64,000 nt of DNA from Pseudomonas viridiflava (lineage in GTDB: Bacteria; Pseudomonadota; Gammaproteobacteria; Pseudomonadales; Pseudomonadaceae), in the NCBI RefSeq assembly GCF_900591205.1, contig NZ_UUPU01000031.1, positions 1 through 64,000 on the forward strand, read 5' to 3'. Shown here one piece after another: positions 1 through 7,661 of the stretch (positions are counted from its first letter, which is position 1; the number at the start of each line of letters is the position of its first letter). A program made the translations under genes and the position numbers. Under the pieces are notes generated by a model. That model worked only from the letters and a program-made list of their open reading frames with translations. It was not told the origin of the DNA and did no database searches.

Positions 1-731
1 CTGGCTCGGTGTGCCCTCACGCAGGCTTGAATCCGTGGGCCGCCGCGATGGGCCATCCTTGGCCCAGCGCGGCTAACCCGGCGTCCTGCCGGGTTGCCCA
101 CGGATTCAAGCCTGCGTTCGGCCAGCGTGATTGACGGGGCGTCTCAGATCAAAAGCAGAGCACGGCGGCCTGACAGCCGGCCTGAGTGGTTGGATCAAGA
201 GCGGTTCTGCGTATGCAGTGGGGTGCTTTTCTGTGGGAGCTGGCTTGCCGGCGATGCAGACACCTCGGTGAATCAGGCGGACGGAATTGATGCCATCGCA
301 GGCAAGCCAGCTCCCACATTTGAACCGAGTACGGCTTCAATGATCAGGTCGGCTGTCAGGCCGCCGTGCTTTGCTTTGTTTTTGCCGTGGCCCTTACATC
401 CTTACCGCTGACGAAGTCAGCGATCTTTTGATCTAGGGCTTTTGATCGTGATCTTGATCCAGGCGCCCCATTAACCACGCTGGCCGCACGCGGGCTTGAA
501 TCCGTGGGCAACCCGGCAGGACGCCGGGTTAGCCGCGCTGGGCCAAGGATGGCCCATCGCGGCGGCCCACGGATTCAAGTCTGCGTGCGGGCACACCGAA
601 GCGTGAGCGAGGTGCCGAGTGATGGGGCAAAGCGTTTTTGGTTACTTTTTGCGCTCTTCAAAAAGTGACCCGCTGTAAGAGCGGAACCAATACCAGCCAT
701 CACCCAAATAACGGATATCCCCCCACCCAGT
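1..731. repeat. Gene-free repeat block with three nested inverted repeats
   Basis: No credible gene is visible here. The outer arms are about 110 bp (7-116 and 487-597), and the right arm is nearly the exact reverse complement of the left. Each arm is itself bounded by inverted copies of 'ggcttgaatccgtgggc' and holds an inner 'aacccggc..gccgggtt' hairpin. The middle arms are 25 bp (154-178 and 351-375). The inner arms are 18 bp (232-249 and 301-318) and carry the REP core. A further hairpin, 'ggttactttttg' against 'caaaaagtgacc', lies at 640-670. These look like intergenic repeats of fluorescent pseudomonads nested within each other. Confidence 0.85.
232..318. repeat. REPIN-like pair of inverted REP sequences
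   Basis: Two 18-bp REP-type sequences in inverted orientation (tgtgggagctggcttgcc at 232-249 and its complement at 301-318) flank a spacer of about 50 bp. The core matches other copies in this window, for example near 19.6 and 23.7 kb. This is the usual arrangement of Pseudomonas REPINs mobilised by RAYT transposases; no RAYT gene is present here. Confidence 0.85.
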
Positions 732-1517
732 TCAAAACGCCAACTTATACCCAATCGCCATCAACATAACCGCCAAACAAGGCCGCAACACCCCGTCCGG
801 AACCTTACCGGTCATATGGCTCCCCAGATAGATCCCCGGCAACGACCCCATCAACAAAAACCCCAACAAATGCCAGTCCATATTACCCATGCCAGCATGC
901 CCCAACCCCGCCACCAGCGTCAGGGGCACCGCATGGGCAATCTCAGTCCCGACCAACCGCCGCGTAGCCAGAAACGGATACAAAATAAACAACGCAACCG
1001 TACCCAGCGCCCCAGCGCCGATGGACGTCAGCGCAACCATGGTCCCCAGCACCGCCCCCGTCACCACCGTCAACGCATTCAAATTGCGCGGGTTCAGATG
1101 ATAGCCATCACCCGCATGCCGCTGGGCAAACGCCAACAAGCTTTTCTTGAACAGAATCGCCATCGCCGTCAGCAACAAAACCACGCCAAGGGCCTGCTTG
1201 ATCACCGCGTTCATCGCACTAGGGTCAGTGTGCAAGGTGGCGAGAAACCACAGGGTCAGCAACACCGCAGGCACGCTACCCAAGGTCAGCCAGCCGGTGA
1301 TGGTCCAGTCGATGTTCTTGTTCTTACTGTGAACCAGCACCCCACCCGACTTGGTGATGGCGGCATACAACAGGTCGGTGCCCACGGCCGTGGCCGGGTT
1401 GATGCCGAACCACAGCAGGATCGGCGTCATCAATGAGCCGCCGCCTACACCGGTCATGCCGACGATAAAACCAACGATCAGGCCCGCAATTACAAAACCA
1501 AAGTTACCCACTTCCAT
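732..1517 (-). CDS. TauE/SafE-family membrane permease
   Basis: A 261-residue, strongly hydrophobic protein with about eight membrane segments. It carries the family's glycine-rich start (GFIVGMTGVGGGSLMTP, about residues 16-32) and a second related half around residues 150-180 (GTMVALTSIGAGALGT), the internal duplication expected of TauE/SafE proteins. Members export sulfite, sulfoacetate or related organosulfur anions, or move other small organic anions, across the inner membrane. The substrate cannot be read from the sequence. No sulfur-metabolism gene adjoins it. The methyltransferase upstream is on the same strand, but a 91-bp gap separates them. The ribosome site is weak. Confidence 0.85.
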   Translation of the reverse strand: MEVGNFGFVIAGLIVGFIVGMTGVGGGSLMTPILLWFGINPATAVGTDLLYAAITKSGGVLVHSKNKNIDWTITGWLTLGSVPAVLLTLWFLATLHTDPSAMNAVIKQALGVVLLLTAMAILFKKSLLAFAQRHAGDGYHLNPRNLNALTVVTGAVLGTMVALTSIGAGALGTVALFILYPFLATRRLVGTEIAHAVPLTLVAGLGHAGMGNMDWHLLGFLLMGSLPGIYLGSHMTGKVPDGVLRPCLAVMLMAIGYKLAF

Positions 1518-1608
1518 TACAACTACCTGCGGCCTTATAAATTTCTGGCCGCAGGATAGCGATTTTTCTTATAACGACTTATATCAATATGATCTGACTT
1601 TATGCCTT

Positions 1609-2379
1609 TTAGCTCAGACGACGGCAGACGTAGGCTTGTGTCTGATAGGGAAAGGCCACTGTATCGCGCCCACGCAAGTCAGGATGGGTGTCGATCAACC
1701 CTCGCAGTTGGGCGGTGACCTTGGCTTTTTCGGCGTCGGCGAGCGCCGCGATAAAGCTCACCGACAGAAAGCGATCCATGATCACCTCCTGCGGGCTGCC
1801 CACATGCTGGTAGGGAAAGCAGGTCATTTCGGGAGCGGAAAAATACTCACCGGTGAAGGCTTCGCGCCAGCGCCCTGTATGAAAGCGCGGGGTGTCGCCC
1901 TCGTAAGGCGTGATGATCTCGGTGATGGCCGCGACCCAGCCCACCGATTCATCGCGCACATTCCACACCAGCCCCAGGCGCCCCTCGGGCTTGAGTACAC
2001 GGTGAATCTCGCGCAACGCGGCCGGGGTGGAGAACCAATGGAAGGCTTGTGCACAGACCAGCGCGTCGGCGCTGGCGCTGTCCAGGGGGATGGCTTCGGC
2101 GGTGCCGTTGACCAGGCGCACATCCGGCAGCAGTTTACTCAACTGCGCACCCATCGCCTGCACCGGTTCAACCGCAATCAAGGTGGGCGCCAAAGTGCTG
2201 AGCAAGCGCGTGAATTTACCGGTGCCGGCGCCCAGGTCGACCACCAATGAGTGCGCATCCACCCCCAGCACCTCGCTGAGCCAGCCGGTGAGTTGCCGGG
2301 GGTAGTCCGGCCGGCCTTGGGCGTAGGTCACGGCCTGGGTCGAGAAACCTTGCTGAGCGGACGTGTGAACACCAGTCAT
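1609..2379 (-). CDS. Class I SAM-dependent methyltransferase
   Basis: A 256-residue cytoplasmic methyltransferase. Motif I is VVDLGAGTGKFTRLL (about residues 46-60), followed by an acidic residue at the end of beta-2 (VEPVQAM), then ALVCAQAFHWF and a REIHRVLKPEGRLGLVWN stretch typical of UbiE/Methyltransf_11 enzymes. The HWF-type motif occurs in a widespread subfamily of undefined substrate. I chose the ATG at 2379 because GAGGAGAG lies about 7 bases upstream; the frame is open 17 codons further but without a ribosome site. The substrate is unknown. Confidence 0.88.
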   Translation of the reverse strand: MTGVHTSAQQGFSTQAVTYAQGRPDYPRQLTGWLSEVLGVDAHSLVVDLGAGTGKFTRLLSTLAPTLIAVEPVQAMGAQLSKLLPDVRLVNGTAEAIPLDSASADALVCAQAFHWFSTPAALREIHRVLKPEGRLGLVWNVRDESVGWVAAITEIITPYEGDTPRFHTGRWREAFTGEYFSAPEMTCFPYQHVGSPQEVIMDRFLSVSFIAALADAEKAKVTAQLRGLIDTHPDLRGRDTVAFPYQTQAYVCRRLS

Positions 2380-2517
2380 TGCCAATCTCTCCTCGGGTAA
2401 AGCGGGGGCACAGTGTGCGCCTTCAAACATTTATTTTCTAATCGCTGCATCCAATCGTGCGGCTCATGGGTAGTGATCACAGTAACCCCGCTGTTTTACT
2501 GAAATGGAGAGACACCC

Positions 2518-3039
2518 ATGCACACTAAAGCACTGCTCTGCCTGACCGCCCTGCTGGCCGCTGCGCCAGCCGCCTTTGCCCAGACCGGCCTGCCCGACAG
2601 CATCAAAGTGCCGGCTGGCCACAAAGTGGCGCTGGAGACCACAGGCGTCGGCGAAATCACCTACGAATGCCGCGACAAGGCCAACGCCGCCGGCCAGACC
2701 GAGTGGACCTTCGTCGGCCCCAAGGCCGTACTGAATGATCGCAGTGGCAAACAGGTGGGCACGTATTTCGGGCCGCCGGCCACCTGGCAAGCCCAGGACG
2801 GCTCTAAAATCACCGGCACCCAGCTCGCCGTGGCGCCGTCGAGTGCCGGTAACCTGCCCTATCAATTGGTCAAGGCCAACCCGGCCGAAGGCAAGGGCGC
2901 GATGAGCGGCGTGAGTTACATCCAGCGGGTTGCGCTTAAAGGTGGCGTGGCACCCAGCACCGAATGCAGCGCCGCCAACAAGGGCAAGCAGGAAGTGGTG
3001 AAGTACCAGGCCGACTACATTTTCTGGGCGGCCAACTGA
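2518..3039 (+). CDS. DUF3455 secreted protein
   Basis: A 173-residue protein with a clear Sec signal peptide; cleavage is likely after AAFA, about residue 21. The mature part has the DUF3455 look: an early ITYECR cysteine, TEWTFVGPKAVL and YFGPPATWQAQDGS in the middle, and a C-terminal cysteine in TECSAANKG. The two cysteines may form a disulfide in the periplasm. The family has no established function. It lies 67 bp upstream of an ECF sigma factor on the same strand, so it could belong to that sigma factor's regulon. This is inference from position only. Confidence 0.85.
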   Translation: MHTKALLCLTALLAAAPAAFAQTGLPDSIKVPAGHKVALETTGVGEITYECRDKANAAGQTEWTFVGPKAVLNDRSGKQVGTYFGPPATWQAQDGSKITGTQLAVAPSSAGNLPYQLVKANPAEGKGAMSGVSYIQRVALKGGVAPSTECSAANKGKQEVVKYQADYIFWAAN

Positions 3040-3059
3040 AAAAACTGGACTACGCTGCC

Positions 3060-3085
3060 TGTGGCAAGCACGCTGGCTTGCCACA
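3060..3085. terminator. Stem-loop between the DUF3455 gene and the sigma factor
   Basis: A 9-bp stem with an 8-base loop (tgtggcaag / cttgccaca) right after the DUF3455 stop codon. There is no T-run, so it may be a REP-like palindrome rather than an intrinsic terminator. It could lower read-through into the sigma factor gene. Confidence 0.5.
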
Positions 3086-3106
3086 GGGTTCGGCCATTGG
3101 GGATGG

Positions 3107-3631
3107 ATGTCAGTGTTTGATTACGAAGCGTGCCTGTTGGCATGTGCGCGTGGCGAGCAACGCGCCTTGCGCCAGCTGTATGAGCAGGACAGCAGCCATT
3201 TGCTCGGCGTGGCGCTGCGCATTGTGCGCGACAAGGCCCTGGCCGAGGACATCGTGCATGACGCGTTTATCAAGATCTGGCGCGGCGCCAGCAGTTTCGA
3301 CCCGCTACGCGGTTCGGCGCGAGGCTGGGTGTTCAGCCTGACCCGCCACCTGGCGCTCAACCATATGCGCAACCATCATCGCGAAGTGGCGCTGGGCGAA
3401 GAACATGAACAGGTCGCAGCCGCCAACGACGCCGTTGAATTCACCGCACGTTCCGGGCAGGTCCACAACTGCCTGGAGCAACTCGACCCGGCCCGCCGCA
3501 CGTGCATCCTGCATGCCTATGTCGACGGCTATTCCCATAGCGAAATCGCGCAAAAACTGGGCACCCCGCTGGGGACCATCAAAGCCTGGATCAAACGTAG
3601 CCTCGCCGCGCTGCGGGAGTGCATGGCATGA
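3107..3631 (+). CDS. ECF-family RNA polymerase sigma factor
   Basis: A 174-residue ECF sigma factor. Region 2 reads RQLYEQDSSHLLGVALRIV..AEDIVHDAFIKIW (about residues 21-58). Region 4 ends with a helix-turn-helix YSHSEIAQKLGTPLGTIKAW (about 141-160). The length is normal for the family. It is translationally coupled to its anti-sigma factor through an ATGA overlap at 3628-3631. The pair resembles SigK/RskA-type systems. The target promoters are unknown; the DUF3455 gene just upstream is a plausible regulon member. Confidence 0.92.
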   Translation: MSVFDYEACLLACARGEQRALRQLYEQDSSHLLGVALRIVRDKALAEDIVHDAFIKIWRGASSFDPLRGSARGWVFSLTRHLALNHMRNHHREVALGEEHEQVAAANDAVEFTARSGQVHNCLEQLDPARRTCILHAYVDGYSHSEIAQKLGTPLGTIKAWIKRSLAALRECMA

Positions 3632-4302
3632 ACGAAACACTGGATGAACTGGCCGGCGAATATGTGCTGGGCACCTTGCCTGCCGAGCAGCGCGCCGAGG
3701 TTGAACAGCGCCTCAAACACGACCCTGAACTGCGCGCCGCGGTAGACGCCTGGGAGCAGCGCCTGCTGCCGCTGACGGCACTGGCCGAACCGGTGCCGCC
3801 GTCGGCCCAGCTGTGGCGGCGCATCGAGCGCCACATCGCCAGCCCTCAGCCCGATGTAGCCTGGTGGAACCTGCTGGCCCTGTGGCGCGGCCTGGCCGGT
3901 GTCGGGTTGGTGGCGACTGCGGTCTTGGCTACGCTGCTGCTGATTCGACCGCCTGCCGCCGCCCCAAGCTTTGTCGTGGTGCTGGTCGCCCCGCAAAGCC
4001 AAGCACCAGGCTGGGTGATCCAGGCGAGCAATAATCAGCAGATTCAGCTGATCCCCCTGGGCGTGATGGACGTGCCGGCCGACAAGGCCCTGCAGTTCTG
4101 GACCAAGGGTGATGGCTGGCAGGGGCCGGTGTCGCTGGGGCTGGTCAAGCCCGGCCAGACCCTGTCGGTGCCCTTGGACAAGTTGCCGCCGCTCACGCAG
4201 GACCAGCTGTTCGAACTGACCCTGGAAGACCCACGCGGCTCGCCCACCGGCAAACCCACCGGGCCGATTCAGGCGATCGGGCGTGCGGTCAAAGTGCTCT
4301 GA
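3628..4302 (+). CDS. RskA-like anti-sigma factor
   Basis: A 224-residue single-pass inner-membrane protein. The N-terminal part (ETLDELAGEYVLGTLPAEQRAEVEQRL) is the usual sigma-binding helical region. One membrane segment lies near residues 90-110 (LAGVGLVATAVLATLLLIR). The periplasmic C-terminal domain matches RskA/DUF2337-type anti-sigma-K domains (ALQFWTKGDGWQGPVSLGLV; GSPTGKPTGPI near the end). It overlaps the sigma factor gene by four bases (ATGA), so the start at 3628 is well fixed. It presumably holds that sigma factor inactive until a cell-envelope cue releases it. Confidence 0.9.
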   Translation: MNETLDELAGEYVLGTLPAEQRAEVEQRLKHDPELRAAVDAWEQRLLPLTALAEPVPPSAQLWRRIERHIASPQPDVAWWNLLALWRGLAGVGLVATAVLATLLLIRPPAAAPSFVVVLVAPQSQAPGWVIQASNNQQIQLIPLGVMDVPADKALQFWTKGDGWQGPVSLGLVKPGQTLSVPLDKLPPLTQDQLFELTLEDPRGSPTGKPTGPIQAIGRAVKVL

Positions 4303-5604
4303 TCAGCCGACGCTGGGCAGCCACACCCGGAACCGTGCCCCGCCCAACGGTGATGCCAAGGCGGTCAGGGTGCCGCCTTGGGCCTGCAGGGCGCGCCGGC
4401 TGATCGCCAGGCCCAGGCCGAAGCCGCCGGTTGAGCGGTCGCGACTGCGGTCCAGGCGGTAGAACGGCTCGAAGATGCGTTCACGCTGGTCCAGCGGGAT
4501 GCCGATACCGTCGTCATCCACCCAGATCTCACACCCGTTGGGGCAGACCTTGACCCCCACCTGGATGCGTTTGTCGCAATAACGGGTAGCGTTACGCAGC
4601 AGATTCTGCAAGGCGCGGGCGGTCAGGCGCGGGTCGAGGCTGAAGCGTTCCACGGCGCAGTCGAGCGCCACATCAATGACGATTTCGGGGTTTTCCAGTT
4701 CGTCGTCGACGCTGCCCAGCACGCTGTCGATAAACTCGTCGAGCACCACCTCGACCCGCTCCGGCAATTGCGCCGGGTTTTGCAGGCGGCTGTACGACAG
4801 CAATTCCAGCACCAGTTCATCCAGCTCGCGAATATGCGCCACCAGGCTTTGCAGGCGTTCGCGGCTGGCGGCGGGCAGGTCTTCGGACAGTGCCAGGGCC
4901 AAACCGAAGTCCAGGCGCGTGAGCGGCGTGCGCAGCTCATGGGAGACCGCATTGAGCAAGTCGCGCTGCTGGTTGAGCAGGTGTTCGATATCGTCGGCCA
5001 TGGTGTCGAATACCGAGGCCAGGCTGCCGATATTTGAACTGGACGGAATCCCCGTGCGCTCGGCCAGGTTGCCTTTGCCCAATTGCGCGGCAGTGCTTTT
5101 GAGGCGCTCCAGGTCACGCCAGTGCGGACGCAACCAGACCAACAGACACGCCAGCAGCGCGATGCCGACCAGCACGTTCATCGACCAATACAGCAGGTTC
5201 ATGTCCAACGGGTCCGGCGGGATGGTCAGCTTGACCACAAACTGCGCGTTGATCGGTGAGCTGACCTCCTCCATCCACCCCCACTCCCCCAGGTGAATCA
5301 CGGGTTTGCCTTGCTCCAGCAGCTTGGCTTCCTCGGGGGTGTAGCTGGCGTCCTGACGTAGCAGCAGTTGCACTTTCAGCGGCGCGAAGTCGCGGCCCAA
5401 TTGCTCGGTAATCTGCGACCAGCGCTCCACCGGCGCCCGCAGGTATTGCTTGACGATCAGCGTCTGCGTGCCACGGGACTGCTCGACGTTGTAGTCAAGG
5501 TAGCGGTGTTCGAAGAGTTGGATCACCAGCTTGGGAATCAGGAAAATCGCCGCGCTGTAGGTGATGATGGTGATCAGGGAGAGGCGAAGCAGCACTCGAA
5601 ACAT
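4303..5604 (-). CDS. RstB-like sensor histidine kinase
   Basis: A 433-residue membrane histidine kinase. TM1 is at residues 9-30, followed by an RstB-type periplasmic domain (about 31-140), TM2 (about 142-160), a HAMP linker, and an H-box VSHELRTPLTRLDFG with His222. The catalytic domain has the N-box LLRNATRYC, G1 WVDDDGIGI and a GGFGLGLAIS glycine loop. It should autophosphorylate and pass phosphate to the response regulator encoded 3 bp upstream (same operon). The pair is divergent from an RND efflux pump, which it may control. The signal sensed is unknown. Confidence 0.92.
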   Translation of the reverse strand: MFRVLLRLSLITIITYSAAIFLIPKLVIQLFEHRYLDYNVEQSRGTQTLIVKQYLRAPVERWSQITEQLGRDFAPLKVQLLLRQDASYTPEEAKLLEQGKPVIHLGEWGWMEEVSSPINAQFVVKLTIPPDPLDMNLLYWSMNVLVGIALLACLLVWLRPHWRDLERLKSTAAQLGKGNLAERTGIPSSSNIGSLASVFDTMADDIEHLLNQQRDLLNAVSHELRTPLTRLDFGLALALSEDLPAASRERLQSLVAHIRELDELVLELLSYSRLQNPAQLPERVEVVLDEFIDSVLGSVDDELENPEIVIDVALDCAVERFSLDPRLTARALQNLLRNATRYCDKRIQVGVKVCPNGCEIWVDDDGIGIPLDQRERIFEPFYRLDRSRDRSTGGFGLGLAISRRALQAQGGTLTALASPLGGARFRVWLPSVG

Positions 5605-5607
5605 GGG

Positions 5608-6309
5608 TCAGCATTCCCACTCGGAACGACTGAACAGGTAGCCCTTGCCCCACACGGTCTTGATCTTGCGCGCTTCGCCGGCATGGTCGTCGAACTTACG
5701 GCGCAACTTGGAGATGGCCACGTCCACCGAGCGGTCAGTGCCGTTGAACTCGATACCGCGCAGGCGTTGCAGGATCTGATCGCGACTGAGCACCTCACCG
5801 GCATGCCGCGCCAACACCACCAGCAGGTTGTACTCACCGCTGGACAGCTCCACGGCCTGTTCGCGCCAGGTCACGGTGCGCTCGGACAGGTCGATGCAGA
5901 GGTTGCCCATGATGATCTGATCGCTGGCCACCTGGGGCTCGGACAAACTACTGCGGCGCAGCAATGTGCGGACCCGGGCCAGCAGCACACGCGGCTCGCA
6001 GGGTTTGGTCACATAATCGTCGGCACCCATTTCCAGGCCCAGCACTTGGTCGTGGCTGTCGTCGCGGGCGGTGAGCATCAGGATCGGCAGCCCCGCCGAG
6101 TCGGCGCGCAGCAGGCGGCATACTTGCAGGCCATCGAGGCCGGGCAGCATCAGGTCGAGGATCACCAGGTCCGGGGGGCTGCGGCGCGCACGTTCGCGTA
6201 CGTGGTCGCCGCGGCTGAGCACGCTGACGTGGTAGCCATTGCGCTCCAGGTAGCTGGCAATCAGCTCGGAGAGTGCGGCGTCGTCTTCCACCAGGAGGAT
6301 GTTGGGCAT
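5608..6309 (-). CDS. OmpR/PhoB-family response regulator
   Basis: A 233-residue regulator. The receiver domain covers about residues 1-120, with acidic pocket E8-D9-D10, phosphoacceptor D52 (VILDLMLPG) and the conserved lysine in DDYVTKP. The winged-helix DNA-binding domain (about 135-230) contains LSSGEYNLLVVLARHAGEVLSRDQ and a DVAISKLRRKF recognition helix. The ATG at 6309 begins the canonical MPNILLVEDD; the longer open frame lies in the intergenic region. It is the first gene of a two-gene operon with the kinase. RstA is the nearest family I recognise. Confidence 0.92.
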   Translation of the reverse strand: MPNILLVEDDAALSELIASYLERNGYHVSVLSRGDHVRERARRSPPDLVILDLMLPGLDGLQVCRLLRADSAGLPILMLTARDDSHDQVLGLEMGADDYVTKPCEPRVLLARVRTLLRRSSLSEPQVASDQIIMGNLCIDLSERTVTWREQAVELSSGEYNLLVVLARHAGEVLSRDQILQRLRGIEFNGTDRSVDVAISKLRRKFDDHAGEARKIKTVWGKGYLFSRSEWEC

Positions 6310-6351
6310 GGTGTTTCCAAATAATGCGGTTCGTCGGTTGTGCACAGACCC

Positions 6352-6376
6352 TTGTGGGAGCAAGCCTGCCCCCACA
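6352..6376. repeat. Single REP-type palindrome
   Basis: Reads 'tgtgggagcaagcctgcccccaca', a diverged REP sequence with a short internal stem. It sits in the promoter region between the response regulator and the efflux adaptor. Confidence 0.6.
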
Positions 6377-6530
6377 TTTGATCTTTGTTGTTTGCAGGAT
6401 TGTGCAAGGATATACGCCCTCTGCCGACTATGGGCCGCACCTTACATTTCTTCACACACGACCTACACAGCTTCACAGCACCGCGGCGCCGGTGGCCTTA
6501 GGATGCGCCAGTCAATATTGGGATAAGAGC

Positions 6531-7655
6531 ATGTCGAAGAATCTGTTTGCGCCGTTCTGCCTGGTGGCCCTGACGCTGGCATTGAGTGCCTGTGGCGATT
6601 CGGCCGATCAGGCGCCGGAAATGCCCCTGGCCAAAGTACGCGTCGAAACCCTGCAGGCAAAACCCCTGTCGATCACCAACGAGTTGAGCGGGCGTATCGC
6701 CGCGCCGCGCATCGCCGAGGTCCGCGCTCGGGTGGCCGGCGTAGTGATGCAACGGGTGTTCAAGGAAGGCCACGACGTGAAACAGGGCGATGTACTCTTT
6801 CGCATTGACCCGGCGCCGTTCAAGGCCGACCTCGACAGCGCGCAGGCCAACCTGAGCAAGGCCGAGGCCAACGCCTTCAAGGCACGCCTGCAAGAGCAGC
6901 GCTACAGCCAACTGGTGGAAGGCAACGCCATCAGCGGCCAGGACTACGACAACGCTCGCGCCGCCTTGCGCCAGACCAACGCCGAAGTCGCCGCCAACAA
7001 GGCCGCCGTGGCGCGCGCCAAGCTCAACCTGGGCTATGCCACCGTCACCGCACCGATTTCCGGGCGCATTGGCCGGGCCCTGGTGACCGAGGGCGCGCTG
7101 GTCGGGCAGAACGAGGCCACGCCGCTGGCAATCATCCAGCAACTGGACCCGATCCACGCCGACCTGACCCAGTCCACCCGCGAGCTGAATGACCTGCGCC
7201 GCGCTTTCCGCGCCGGCAGCTTGAAGCAGGTCGGCCAGGATCAGGCCAAGGCCACGCTGATCCAGGACGACGGCAGCCTTTACCCGCTGCCGGGCAAATT
7301 GCTGTTCGCCGAAATCAGTGTCGACCCCGGCACCGGGCAGATCATCCTGCGCAGCGAATTCCCCAACCCGGACCTCGACCTGCTGCCCGGCAGTTTTGTG
7401 CGGGTACGCCTGGAGCAAGCCGTGGACCAGCAAGGCATCAGCGTGCCGCAACGCGCCATTACCCGTGACAGCGCCGGTATCCCGATGGTGCTGCTGCTGG
7501 ATGCCGAGCAAACGGTGAGCCTGCAACCGGTGGAGCTGGGTGCGGTGGTCGAGGACCGCTGGATCGTCAGCAGCGGCCTCAAGCCCGGCGACCGCATCGT
7601 CGTCGAAGGTGTGCAACATGCGCGCCCCGGTGAAAAAGTCCAGGTAGAGGAATAA
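6531..7655 (+). CDS. RND efflux periplasmic adaptor lipoprotein
   Basis: A 374-residue membrane-fusion protein. It begins with a lipoprotein signal (LALSAC, lipidated Cys21). After that come an N-terminal barrel strand (ITNELSGRIAAPRIAEVRARVAGVV), a lipoyl half (EGHDVKQGDVLFRIDPAPFKAD), an alpha-hairpin (about 100-165), the second lipoyl half (GYATVTAPISGRIGRALVTEGALV) and the beta-barrel and membrane-proximal domains. It links the RND pump to an outer-membrane channel. The ATG at 6531 was chosen because it starts the lipoprotein signal; the upstream open frame is intergenic. The pump gene follows 6 bp downstream. Confidence 0.93.
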   Translation: MSKNLFAPFCLVALTLALSACGDSADQAPEMPLAKVRVETLQAKPLSITNELSGRIAAPRIAEVRARVAGVVMQRVFKEGHDVKQGDVLFRIDPAPFKADLDSAQANLSKAEANAFKARLQEQRYSQLVEGNAISGQDYDNARAALRQTNAEVAANKAAVARAKLNLGYATVTAPISGRIGRALVTEGALVGQNEATPLAIIQQLDPIHADLTQSTRELNDLRRAFRAGSLKQVGQDQAKATLIQDDGSLYPLPGKLLFAEISVDPGTGQIILRSEFPNPDLDLLPGSFVRVRLEQAVDQQGISVPQRAITRDSAGIPMVLLLDAEQTVSLQPVELGAVVEDRWIVSSGLKPGDRIVVEGVQHARPGEKVQVEE

Positions 7656-7661
7656 CCCGCC

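Noticed and set aside
94..411. 105-codon plus-strand frame in the repeat block
   Set aside because: It runs through inverted repeats and lacks a ribosome site; the composition is that of the palindromes.
816..1436. 206-codon plus-strand frame opposite the TauE/SafE gene
   Set aside because: His/Gln/Arg-rich antisense shadow; the minus-strand protein has a clear family.
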